Shown here: positions 8,081 through 19,361 of the stretch, piece after piece | How the letters are laid out: every line of letters starts with the position of its first letter | Position numbering within the stretch: position 1 is the first letter of the stretch | NCBI RefSeq assembly: GCF_029227915.1 | Contig: NC_079888.1 | Span: 1,362,001 to 1,426,000 of the forward strand | DNA from: Hydractinia symbiolongicarpus | Lineage: Eukaryota > Cnidaria > Hydrozoa > Anthoathecata > Hydractiniidae | Direction: 5' to 3' | DNA: 64,000 nucleotides | Notes under the pieces: generated by a model | The model's input: only the letters and a program-made list of their open reading frames with translations | What the model was told of the DNA's origin: nothing | Database searches by the model: none | Made by a program: the position numbers and the translations under genes

Positions 8081-8602
8081 CGGTCTCCCAACATTTTTTA
8101 TGACATTGAGCTGTGCGGATTTAAGATGGAATGAATTGATTTCTATCATAGCAAAATTGAATAGTGAGAATCTGACTGATGAGGAAATAATCAACCTAAC
8201 ATACTTTAAAAGATGTAGATTTTTGAACTTGAATCCTGTTCTACTTGCCAGGCATTTTCAGTATCGTGTTGAGATTTTTTTTAAGGAAATTGTAGTTGAT
8301 GGGCCTCTTGGTAAGGTTAAATACTGTGCAATTCGTGTAGAGTTTCAGATTCGTGGAAGTCCTCATATCCATTCCTTTTTGTGGGTGTTGAATGCTCCTG
8401 TTTTGACTGAAAACAATATTGATAAATACAAACAATTCGTAGATGCAATTATTAAAGCATATGCACCAGATCGTGAACATGAACGTGAATTATTTGACTT
8501 GGTAACAACTTATCAGGTGCATTCTCATTCTAAATCTTGTCGAAAGTATACAAATGAAACATGTCGGTATCATTTTGGTGTCCAACAATATCAGAAATAT
8601 TA
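8081..8602 (+). pseudogene. Helitron Rep domain with HUH motif
   Basis: After a frameshift near 8090 the frame opens with LPTFFMTLSCADLRW, a Helitron-like N-domain signature. The endonuclease metal site, GSPHIHSF (His codons at 8364-8366 and 8370-8372), is intact; this H-U-H motif coordinates the divalent ion for rolling-circle nicking. The frame continues through CRKYTNETCRYHFG and stops at 8601 through a +1 frameshift near 8585. The next frame carries on the same protein. Confidence 0.8.
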
Positions 8603-9337
8603 GATGAACTTGATATTCCAGATAGTGAATATTATAATGCTTTGAGTATTTCTAATGATAACGACTTTCAACTTTATTTGAAGAGGCCGCCTGATTCGTG
8701 TTTCATAAATAATTACTTTGATGAAGGTCTTTTAGCATGGGAAGCAAATATTGATATTCAACCTGTCTTCAACCACCACAAGGCTGTAACATAAGTGTGT
8801 GCATATTTCTCAAAATGTGAAGATGAGACTTCTCAGGCCATGAAACAAGCAGCGAAAGAAGCTTTCAATTCAAATAAATCCTACACTGAGCAAATGAAAT
8901 TGATTGCAAAGGTTTTCACTACAAAAAGGGAATGTTTTGTTCAAGAAGCTGTATATTTAATAATGCCAGAACTTTGGCTCAGGAAAACATTTCGAAAAGT
9001 TGTATTTGCCAACACCAACCTCCCAGAAAAGCGCTATAGAATGTGTCACAGTAAACATGAAATTGATGAACTTCCTGAAGATAGTACTGACATTTTTAAA
9101 AGAAATATGCTAGATCGGTATCTAGATAGACCCAACCCAACATTTGCAAAAGGAAAATATGCCATTCTTGATCAATTTTGCTACGCACAATTTCTTGCAA
9201 ATTATTACCTTACTGGAAGGTTTGATGATGAAAATGATAGCCAGCCAACTGTATTACGTGATGACAACATAGAAAGGAAACATATAACAAATTGGTTCCC
9301 TGCAATATTGCCATTAATGTCATCCAATGAAAAATAG
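8561..9337 (+). pseudogene. Helitron Rep C-terminal part; stop at expected catalytic Tyr
   Basis: The frame begins at ISEILDELDIPD and runs to FNHHKAVT, where TAA at 8792-8794 lies exactly where family members have the first Tyr of the Tyr-x-x-x-Tyr-type Rep motif. The second Tyr (CAYFSK) remains. It then continues in frame through MKQAAKEAF, ALKVF-like and MCHSKHEIDELPEDSTDIFKR motifs to a TAG at 9335-9337. This region joins the Rep nuclease to the helicase. Confidence 0.75.
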
Positions 9338-9846
9338 AAGTGTCGTAAAATTAAACAAGTGTTACGATTATATACACCAAATAAACATAAATACCCTGAC
9401 TTATATGCACATCATTTGCTAATGGTATACTATCCATTTCGAAATGAATGTGACTTGAAAGATTTGAGCCATTTGGTGATCTAATTGACACTGCCTTATC
9501 AAACTTGCGTACAGACTTGCTTACAAATTAAGATGCTTTTACTTGTCATGAAAATGATGAAGTTCAAGATGAAATGATTGAAACAATAGATGAGATTGTG
9601 GATGAAGAAAATGTTGTTGCAGATGCTGTACTTTTTGACAGTGAAATCAATGTTTCAACAAATAGTTTAGATTTCCTGAGCGAATTGTATCCCGTGATTT
9701 CATCCTTGAATTACAAACAAAGACAAGTGTTCGATTTATTATATGACTGGGGGTATATAAAAAACTTATCGGCAATAAGAAAGGTAGAACGACCTGTGTA
9801 TGCTTATTATAAAAGTGACTGGCTCAACTTGGTGCATCTATGGTAG
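9338..9846 (+). pseudogene. Helitron Rep-helicase linker, 3'-truncated
   Basis: After the TAG the same frame continues with YPDLYAHHLLMVYYPFRNE, a conserved linker motif, then shifts frame. From 9574 it reads an acidic linker and LNYKQRQVFDLLYDWGYIKN, the segment directly before the Pif1-type helicase. Walker A/B motifs do not follow. The junction with the Harbinger remnant is near 9850. Confidence 0.65.
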
Positions 9847-9936
9847 CTTTTCGAATTTGCTGAGCCTACAGAGGTAATAGCGACCTTAAGCAAAGACGAC
9901 GGTGCGGCAATCAGGACGGGATTTCATGGAAAGGGA

Positions 9937-10522
9937 TTGGATCGAGTACGTTTGATTTGCATACCCATTTGTGGATGGGACAGTCCGGTCAGGATGTATG
10001 CTTGGCGAAAACCAACGTGCGTTATACAATGGACACAAACGAGTTCATGCACTCAATTTTCAATCCGTCGTAGCCCCAAATGGTCTTATATCAAATTTAT
10101 TTGGACCAATGGAAGGTAAAAGGCACGATAGCGGGATGTTAGCAGCCTCAAATCTCCTGGGAGACCTTCAACAGTACTCCAACACAGTTTATGGACAACC
10201 ATTGGGTATCTACGGTGACCCTGCCTATCGACTACGAAGTCATTTGCAAGCACCATTTAGAGGACACTTAACTCCACAAAAAGTAAATTACAACAAGAGC
10301 ATGAGTAAAGTTAGGGTAGCCGTAGAATGGGTGTTCGTTGAAATTTTAAATTATTTTGCTTTTCTTGATTTTAAAAAGAATTTAAAAGTGCAACTTAGTG
10401 CAGTTGGTAAAATGTACATTGTTTGTGCATTACTGACCAATGTTCGCACTTGTCTATATGGTTCACAAACATCGTCCTTCTTCGAATTAGAACCGCCAAT
10501 TCTGGAGGAGTATATACAGTAA
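9937..10522 (+). pseudogene. Harbinger DDE transposase, C-terminal two thirds
   Basis: The long frame (9971-10522) has the superfamily signature: first Asp in FVDGTVR (codon 9974), then ENQRALYNGHKRVHALNFQ, GPMEGKRHDSGML, the second Asp in YGDPAYRLR (codon 10217) and the Glu in VAVEWVF (codon 10325). There are 35 residues between the second Asp and the Glu. All three catalytic positions are therefore present. Upstream of 9971 the frame is broken and the N-terminal HTH region is missing. The protein would catalyse cut-and-paste transposition with its Myb-like partner, but this copy is 5'-truncated and presumably inactive. Confidence 0.85.
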
Positions 10523-10700
10523 AACAATAAAATTAAAAATAAATGTATGTCAGTCAACTTAACCCAAAAGAATTTTGAACAGGATGTGTTAATTCATTGT
10601 ACATAAAACCCCGAAATTGCAAAAAAGAAAACGAAACAAGGAGCAGTATTCTGCACATTACAACAAAACATCAACTAACTGCATAAATTAGGTCATTATA

Positions 10701-10868
10701 TTAATTATTTTTGGTGTTCATCATTTGTGCTATCAACAACATAAATTGCTGTGTTTGTTCCTTTTTTTGCTGGTGATCCATCATAATTTTAAGCATTTCA
10801 GTTTGTTGACTAGATATAGCATTATGCTGCGCTAGTTGCAGTTCATGTTCCTTCTTTCGAAGATCATC
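10701..10868 (-). pseudogene. C-terminal coiled coil of Harbinger Myb-like partner
   Basis: On the minus strand 55 codons run from GAT at 10868 to the TAA at 10701. They read as a Gln/Met/Lys-rich coiled coil (HELQLAQHNAISSQQTEMLK and so on, ending ...LLIAQMMNTKNN). This composition is characteristic of the C-terminus of the Myb/SANT-like DNA-binding protein encoded convergently to Harbinger transposases. The frame has no start and its N-terminal domain is lost at about 10869. Confidence 0.6.
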
Positions 10869-10870
10869 TT

Positions 10871-12021
10871 AAGGCCTGTCAAACCACATCATCTCTTGAC
10901 GATTTTAGTATGCTCTCTAAGGGTAACAACCGGTATTTGCTAGAGATGTAACTATGGTTGCTGTTAAACTTGTATATATTTAGGAGAACATTGTACGTTT
11001 TGATTGCTTGAAAATGGATGTGTGAACATCCGAAACGTCGCAAATAATGTAGTTTTTTGTTGTTGTCAATTTCTAGCGCGATGATTCTTCATCATTGTAT
11101 AAAATTGATGGTTTGAAAGCTCAATAATTTTTGATTCGTATGGCAATTCTATATCTCTAGCACTCGTATTTATTCAATGTTGCTTTCAGAAAATAAACTA
11201 TGGAAAGTGTGTTTACTGTAAGAATACAATTGTTACCCGGAATCTGGATTGTATCCACTAAAACATATTGTTATAAGTCAATCAGAGAAAGCATACAAAT
11301 GCTACTTCCGTAACGGTTTTGTGGACATGTGTGAATCATAGCGAAAGCGTGAACAGGTTGATGGTGTGTTAAGTGATTTCAAAATAAGGATTTATAAATA
11401 AAATTCCTGGGAGAATTGTGAATTCTGGGTTGTATCTTGGAAAAGTGTGTTTCGCAAAAAGACGCTTGGTAATGTTGCGTATCTGGTTTGCCATAACCCA
11501 GTTTTGTTCGATAGATAGAACCGTTATTAACGAGATAAAATGTTTAATACGTCATCTGAAGGTGGATTTCCATAGGGCAGATTTTGGCGCTTATGTGCAA
11601 AATGTGACGGAGTTTTTTGGGATGGCTATTTTATCGCTTTTGTGATTTCCATTAACTTCATATGTCTTGTCCGGCTTTATTTCAACATATTCTTGCTATT
11701 TTTTCGTTATGCATGATTTCAAAGCGATCGCGCTTCTTTGTTATATCTTAGTATGCTATTTGTTCTTATTCATCCATTAATACAATATAAACTTTGTGAA
11801 ACGTTTAAAGTTTATTGATTTAATAAGACAACAGTCTCGATTAACCAAACATGTAATTAATTATACAACAATGCGCTATAGAACGTGTAACAGACAACAC
11901 GTTTTTTGAGACTTTTCTGCAAAATAAAATTGCTGACTGATTGATACATATTAACGGGGAAATCACGGTTCGTTTTTCCTGTGTTTTTATTAACTAAAGC
12001 TTCAATAAAATATCTTGACCA
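10871..12021. other. AT-rich non-coding DNA with possible retroelement tail
   Basis: No supported gene is present. Near 11025-11042 the sequence CATCCGAAACGTCG resembles the hairpin-like motif often found downstream of the ORF in Penelope-like and some LINE elements, so a short degraded tail is possible. A 75-codon open frame at 11418-11645 has no recognisable feature. The sequence joins the tandem array abruptly at 12022. Confidence 0.3.
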
Positions 12022-12703
12022 GGGTGTAATGGTTATATAGATGTGCAACACGGTTTATCTGTGTATTTGAAGCGTCCATTCTCTAAAATACAATGAGCAA
12101 TATTGTAGTTTAAATACTGAACAGCAAACAGAACAAAAACGAAAAAAATTCATACTTTACGCTCAATTATACAATTTCGAAGATGTTAAAATTATGCTTA
12201 TCTAGTGGTATGAAGTATCCGTAAAACTTCAGCCTGCAATGAGATTTAAAACCTAACTATTTCTGTTTATTATAGTGCGAAACCAAGCCTGTTTGTTGCG
12301 GGCGCAAGCCGTGCTGCGAAACATGCAAAAAAAATAAACACAGAGAATGTGATTTTATAGCGCATCCGAATTGCAATCGTTAATGTTGAAGATTTACAGC
12401 TTTTTACTCAGCGCAAGAAACACGTTTTGTGACAATGTTACAGAAATGTTAAACACGTGTTGTGGATAATGCAATATAGTTACAGTTATGGCTTTCAGTA
12501 CAATAGAAGTTTCTTTTTCTCAAAAAAATAAAAAATGCCGATGATAAGTGAAGACAGATTTCTTCATTACAAAAATATTTTAAACATGAACAACAGATGT
12601 AAAAAAAGAAAACATAAAACTTAAAAACATAGAGCAGATGCTGACAATGATATGGTATCAAACTTAGTAAAAATGGCGGACTTGAAGAACTGAAAGCGAG
12701 AAA
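12022..12703 (+). repeat. Array unit 0 (truncated)
   Basis: It is 682 bp long. After the first ~54 bases it jumps at 12075/12076 to the module beginning CCATTCTCTAAAATAC, losing over 1 kb including the donor exon. The eight-Cys exon at 12276-12383 keeps all Cys codons (one Val to Phe). Confidence 0.9.
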
Positions 12704-14513
12704 GGGTGTAATGGTTATATGGATGTGCAAGACGGTTTATCTGTGTATTTGAAGCGTTAACTCCCGTGTCACGAGAAGGTTTTGAACTTTCGCAGGAACT
12801 TATTTCGCAAATAGAAAGATGTTACCTGATTTTTTTCTATGACGGATTAACAACATAAGCTGTGTTTTTGTAATGGCGTCATCACACCGGTCAAAAAATA
12901 AAACCGTGAATTTAGGAGTGGTTCATAAAATTTCATGTCGTAAATCACTGTTCGTGAAAACTAAAGTATCCGAATGTATAAGTAAGTTTATAAAATCAAT
13001 TTGTTAAAACTTGCCAATTCACAATGGTGTTCCTGGCCTCCAAATCCAGCCGCGTAATTTGAAAGAAAATAGGAGCAAAACTTCAATCAGTGTCTTAAAA
13101 CGTATTAAAAGACTGATATAGAAATATCAAAGTTGTCAAGTTGAGTCTTTCGGTAATATCCAATGAACATTGCATACTTATTGTTCTTTTGTTCACTGTT
13201 TAATGTGTACCGTAGGAATGCTTGAAGATGTTTTCAAAAACAACTTTTAATTTTTTCGAATAGTCAAAAGGACTCTATGAAAGAAATTAACCCCAAAATA
13301 TAATTGATCGCTCAAGACACATTAAATTATCCTAAAAAAATTTAAATTATATGTAAGCAATTAGTATAAAAAAAACAGCATTCTTTTTTTTTTTTTTAAA
13401 GTCCTCGTTTTCCGTAATTTATTATTTAATTTATTTTTTAACCTATGTCATTGTATACATGGTTTGTGGCTTATGTAGCTCTGAGAGTAAAAGGTGATAC
13501 AATATAGCACAGTTAGTACAATTGTAGAGTACCTTAATAAAGTATCAATTCAAACAAAATAAAGAATAAGTTAGTGACGAAGAAAAACAAAATAATAGTA
13601 CAGTACAGTTCTTGTCCTCTCTTTATGCACATTAGCTACAATCCTGGTAAAATCCTATACGAATAAATGCTTAATTAAAATATCCACAAGTAATAATTTA
13701 TTTTAGAAGATGCTGTTTTGCAAGCCAAAAAATGGTCAAAAATTTTCCATTCTCTAAAATACAATGAGCAATATTGTAGTTTAAATACTGAACAGCAAAC
13801 AGAACAAAAACAAAAAAAATCATACTTTACGCTCAATTATACAATTTCGAAGACGTTAAAATTATGCTTTTCTAGTGGTATGAAGTATCCGTAAAACTTC
13901 AGCCTGCAATGAGATTTAAAACCTTACTATTTCTGTTTATTGTAGTACGAAACCAAGCCTGTTTGTTGCGGGCGCAAGCCGTGCTGCGAAACATGCAAAA
14001 AAAATAAACACAGAGAATGTGATGTTATAGCGCATCCGAATTGCAATCGTTAATGTTGAAGATATTCATTTACAGCTTTTTACTCAGCGCAAGAAACACG
14101 TTTTGTGACAATGTTACAGAAATGTTAAACACGTGTTGTAGATAATGCAATATAGTTACAGTTATGAGTTGGAAACGTTTTTTTTTAAAAAAACCTTTTA
14201 AAAATTTAAAACCTAAATACTGATGCAGATTTTTTAAGTATCCTTTACTACATGGGGGGGTCACATTAGGTGCCTGCTTAAGCTAATTTAAATCCATGCT
14301 TTCAGTACAATAGAAGTTTCTTTTTCTCAAAAAAAAATAAAAAAAAGCCGATGATAAGTGAAGACAGATTTCTTCATTACAAAAATATTTTAAACATGAA
14401 CAACAGATGTAAAAAAAGAAAACATCAAACTTAAAAACATAGAGCAGATGCTGACAATGATATTACATCAAATTGAGTAAAAATGGCGGACTTGAAGAAC
14501 TGAAAGCGAGAAA
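12704..14513 (+). repeat. Array unit 1
   Basis: It is 1810 bp long. The splice donor of the short exon is removed by a deletion at 13050/13051 (CAGCC|GCGTAATTTG). The eight-Cys exon at 13946-14053 has its first Cys codon changed to Tyr. The bZIP-like site is TGTCGTAA. Confidence 0.9.
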
Positions 14514-16008
14514 GGGTGTAATGGTTATATGGATGTGCAACACGGTTTATCTGTGTATTTGAAGCGTTAACTCCCGTGTCACGAGTAGGTTTTGAACTTT
14601 CGCAGGAACTTATTTCGCAAATAGAAAGATGTTACCTGATTTTTTTCTATGACGGATTAACAACATAAGCTGTGTTTTTGTAATGGCGTCATCACACCGG
14701 TCAAAAAATAAAACCGTGAATTTAGGAGTGGTTCATAAAATTTCATGTCGTAAATCACTGTTCGTGAAAACTAAAGTAACGTAATAAAAGACCGATATAG
14801 AAAAATCAAAGTTGTCAAGTTGAGTCTTTCGGTAATATCCAATGCACATTGCATCCTTATTGTTCTTTTGTTCACTGTTTAATGTGTGCCGTGGGAATGC
14901 TTGAAGATGTTTTCAAACACAACTTTTAATTTTTTCGAATAGTCAAAAGGACTCTATGAAAGAAATTAACCCCAAAATATAATTGATCGCTCAAGACATA
15001 TTTCTGCAAATTATCCTAAAAAAATTTAAATTATATGTAAGCAATTAGTATAAAAAAAACAGCATGATAAATAATTCACTTTTTTCTTTTTTTTTAAGTC
15101 CTCGTTTTCCGTAATTAATTATTTAATTTATTTTTTAACCTATGTCATTGTATACATGGTTTGTGGCTTATGTAGCTCTGAGAGTAAAAGGTGGTACAAT
15201 ATAGCACAGTTAGTACAATTGTAGAGTACCATAAAAATAATAGTACAGTACAGTTCTTGTCCTCTCTTTATGCACATTAGCTACAATCCAAGCCAAAAAA
15301 TGGACAAAAATTTTCCATTCTCTAAAATACAATGAGCAATATTGTAGTTTAAATACTGAACAGCAAACAGAACAAAAACAAAAAAATTCATACTTTACGC
15401 TCAATTATACAATTTCGAAGATGTTAAAATTATGCTTTTCTAGTGGTATGAAGTATCCGTAAAACTTCAGCCTGCAATGAGATTTAAAACCTTACTATTT
15501 CTGTTTATTATAGTGCGAAACCAAGCCTGTTTTTTGCGGGCGCAAGCCGTGCTGCGAAACATGCAAAAAAAATAAACACAGAGAATGTGATGTTATAGCG
15601 CATCCGAATTGCAATCGTTAATGTTGAAGATATTTATTTACAGCTTTTTACTCAGCGCAAGAAACACGTTTTGTGACAATGTTACAGAAATGTTAAACAC
15701 GTGTTGTGGATAATGCAATATAGTTACAGTTATGAGTTGGAAACGTTTTTGTTTTTTTTACATTAGGTGCCTGCTTAAGCTAATTTAAATCCATGCTTTC
15801 AGTACAATAGAAGTTTCTTTTTCTCAAAAAAAATAAAAAATGCCGATGATAATTGAAGACAGATTTCTTCATTACAAAAATATTTTAAACATGAACAACA
15901 GATGTAAAAAAAGAAAACATCAAACTTAAAAACATAGAGCAGATGCTGACAATGATATAGCATCAAATTGAGTAAAAATGGCGGACTTGAAGAACTGAAA
16001 GCGAGAAA
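14514..16008 (+). repeat. Array unit 2
   Basis: It is 1495 bp long, the shortest full unit. The whole short-exon block is deleted near 14779. The eight-Cys exon at 15514-15621 has its second Cys changed to Phe. About 90 bp of the block before the poly-A region is also missing. Confidence 0.9.
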
Positions 16009-17602
16009 GGGTGTAATGGTTATATGGATGTGCAAGACGGTTTATCTGCGTATTTGAAGCGTTAACTCCCGTGTCACGAGTAGGTTTTGAACTTTCGCAG
16101 GAACTTATTTCGCAAATAGAAAGATGTTACCTGATTTTTTTCTATGACGGATTAACAACATAAGCTGTGTTTTTGTAATGGCGTCATCACACCGGTCAAA
16201 AAATAAAACCGTGAATTTAGGAGTGGTTCATAAAATTTCATGACGTAAATCACTGTTCGTGAAAACTAAAGTAACGTATTAAAAGACCGATATAGAAAAA
16301 TCAAAGTTGTCAAGTTGAGTCTTTCGGTAATATCCAATGAACATTGCATCCTTATTGTTCTTTTGTTCACTGTTTAATGTGTACCGTGGGAATGCTTGAA
16401 GATGTTTTCAAACACAACTTTTAATTTTTTCGAATAGTCAAAAGGACTCTATGAAAGAAATTAACCCCAAAATATAATTGATCGCTCAAGACACATTTCT
16501 GCAAATTATCCTAAAAAAATTTAAATTATATGTAAGCAATTAGCATAAAAAAAACAGCATGATAAATAATTCACTTTTTTCTTTTTTTTTAAAGTCCTCG
16601 TTTTCCGTAATTTATTGTTTAATTTATTTTTTAACCTAAATACAATATAGCACAGTTAGTACAATTGTAGAGTACCTTAAAAATAATAGTACAGTACAGT
16701 TCTTGTCCTCTCTTTATGCACATTAGCTACAATCCTGGTAAAATCCTATACGAATAAATGCTTAATTAAAATATCCACAAGTGATAATTTATTTTAGAAG
16801 ATGCTGTTTTGCAAGCCGAAAAATGGTCAAAAATTTTCCATTCTCTAAAATACAATGAGCAATATTGTAGTTTAAATACTGAACAGCAAACAGAACAAAA
16901 CAAAAAAAATCATACTTTACGCTCAATTATACAATTTCGAAGATGTTAAAAATATGCTTTTCTAGTGGTATGAAGTATCCGTAAAACTTCAGCCTCCAAT
17001 GAGATTTAAAACCTTACTATTTCTGTTTATTATAGTGCGAAACCAAGCCTGTTTGTTGCGGGCGCAAGCCGTGCTGCGAAACATACAAAAAAAATAAACA
17101 CAGAGAATGTGATGTTATAGCGCATCCGAATTGCAATCGTTAATGTTGAAGATATTCATTTACAGCTTTTTACTCAGCGCAAGAAACACGTTTTGTGACA
17201 ATGTTACAGAAATGTTAAACACGTGTTGTGGATAATGCAATATAGTTGCAGTTATGAGTTGGAAACGTTTTTTTTTTTAAAAACCTTTTAAAAATTTAAA
17301 AAAAAACATACTGATGCAGATTTTTTAAGTATCCTTTACTACATGTGGGGGTCACATTAGGTGCCTGCTTAAGCTCATTTAAATCCATGCTTTCAGTACA
17401 ATAGAAGTTTCTTTTTCTCAAAAAAAATAAAAAATGCCGATGATAAGTGAAGACAGATTTCTTCATTACAAAAATATTTTAAACATGAACAACAGATGTA
17501 AAAAAAGAAAACATCAAACTTAAAAACATAGAGCAGATGCTGACAATGATATAGCATCAAAATGAGTAAAAATGGCGGACTTAAAAAACTGAAAGCGAGA
17601 AA
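16009..17602 (+). repeat. Array unit 3
   Basis: It is 1594 bp long. The short-exon block is deleted near 16274, and the segment around the GTCATTGTATAC motif is missing near 16640. The eight-Cys exon at 17036-17143 has its sixth Cys changed to Tyr. Confidence 0.9.
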
Positions 17603-19361
17603 GGGTGTAATGGTTACATGGATGTGCAAGACGGTTTATCTGTGTATTTGAAGCGTTAACTCCCGTGTCACGAGTAGGTTTTGAACTTTCGCAGGAACTT
17701 ATTTCGCAAATAGAAAGATGTTACCTGATTTTTTTCTATGACGGACTAACAACATAAGCTGTGTTTTTGTAATGGCGTCATTACACCGGTCAAAAAATAA
17801 AACCGTGAATTTAGGAGTGGTTCATAAAATCAATTTGTTAAAACTTGCCAATTCACAATGGTGTTCCTGGCCTCCAAATCCAGCGGTGACAAGTAAGTAC
17901 TGTTTCTCCTTTTTTTTAATTTGAAAGAAAATAGGAGAAAAACTTTAATCAGTGTTTTAAAACGTATTAAAAGACCGATATAGAAAAATCAAAGTTGTCA
18001 AGTTGAGTCTTTCGGTAATATCCAATGAACATTGCATCCTTATTGTTCTTTTGTTCACTGTTTAATGTGTACCGTGGGAATGCTTGAAGATGTTTTCAAA
18101 CACAACTTTTAATTTTTTCGAATAGTCAAAAGGACTCTATGAAAGAAATTAACCCCAAAATATAATTGACCGCTCAAGACACATTTCTGTAAATTATCCT
18201 AAAAAAAATTAAATTATATGTAAGCAATTAGTATAAAAAAAAGAGCATGATAAATGATTCACTTTTTTCTTTTTTTTAAAGTCCTCGTTCTCCGTAATTT
18301 ATTATTTAAATAATTTTTTAACCTATGTCATTGTATACATGGTTTGCGGCTTATGTAGCCCTGAGAGTAAAAGGTGGTACAATATAGCACAGTTAGTACA
18401 ATTGTAGAGTACCTTTTCAAACAAAATAAAGAATAAGTTAGTGACGAAGAAAAACAAAATAATAGTACAGTACAGCTCTTGTCCTCTCTTTATGCACATT
18501 AGCTGCAATCCTGGTAAAATCCTATACGAATAAATGCTTAATTAAAATATCCACAAGTAATAATTTATTTTAGAAGATGCTGTTTTGCAAGCCAAAAAAT
18601 GGTCAAAAATTTTCCATTCTCTAAAATACAATGAGCAATATTGTAGTTTAAATACTGAACAGCAAACAGAACAAAAACAAAAAAATTCATACTTTACGCT
18701 CAATTATACAATTTCGAAGATGTTAAAATTATGCTTTTCTAGTGGTATGAAGTATCCGTAAAACTTCAGCCTGCAATGAGATTTAAAACCTTACTATTTC
18801 TGTTTATTATAGTGCGAAACCAAGCCTGTTTGTTGCGGGCGCAATCCGTGCTGCGAAACATGCAAAAAAAATAAACACAGAGAATGTGATTTTATAGCGC
18901 ATCCGAATTGCAATCGTTAATGTTGAAGATATTTATTTACAGCTTTTTACTCAGCGCAAGAAACACGTTTTGTGACAATGTTACAGAAATGTTAAACACG
19001 TGTTGTGGATAATGCAATATAGTTACAGTTATGAGTTGGAAACGTTTTTTTTTTTAAAAAACCTAAATACTGATGCAGATTTTTTAAGTATCCTTTACTA
19101 CATGTGGGGGTCACATTAGGTGCCTGCTTAAGCTAATTTAAATCCATGCTTTCAGTACAATAGAAGTTTCTTTTTCTCAAAAGAAATAAAAAATGCCGAT
19201 GATAAGTGAAGACAGATTTCTTCATTACAAAAATATTTTAAACATGAACAACAGATGTAAAAAAAGAAAACATCAAACTTAAAAACATAGAGCAGATGCT
19301 GACAATGATATAGCATCAAATTGAGTAAAAATGGCGGACTTGAAGAACTGAAAGCGAGAAA
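17603..19361 (+). repeat. Array unit 4
   Basis: It is 1759 bp long. The donor lies at 17893. The bZIP-like site is removed by a deletion near 17830. The eight-Cys exon at 18813-18920 keeps all Cys codons (one Lys to Asn, one Val to Phe). Confidence 0.9.

Larger units (their letters stand above)
6790..9846 (+). mobile_element. Helitron remnant (Rep half, helicase missing)
   Basis: The plus-strand frames in order match the animal Helitron polyprotein. They cover an N-terminal region (6790-7083), a zinc motif plus DUF6570 (7151-7729), the spacer with an APGEG motif, the Helitron-like N/Rep domain with its HUH motif (8081-8800), the Rep-helicase linker (8800-9846) and the first strand just before the Pif1 helicase. 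The helicase itself is absent, because the sequence passes into a Harbinger remnant at about 9850. At least six frameshifts or stops (near 7085, 7727, 8090, 8590, 8792, 9335) show that it is dead. No TC 5' end or CTRR 3' end was identified. Confidence 0.8.
9847..10870. mobile_element. PIF/Harbinger transposon remnant
   Basis: A DDE transposase (plus strand, 9937-10522) and the tail of a coiled-coil partner (minus strand, 10701-10868) are convergent. This is the usual two-gene layout of PIF/Harbinger elements. The 5' part of the transposase and the N-terminal Myb/SANT part of the partner are missing. Terminal inverted repeats and a 3-bp TWA target duplication were not identified. Confidence 0.75.

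Noticed and set aside
11418-11645. 75-codon open frame in the spacer before the array
   Set aside because: It has no recognisable motif, start context or splice signals; chance length in this composition.
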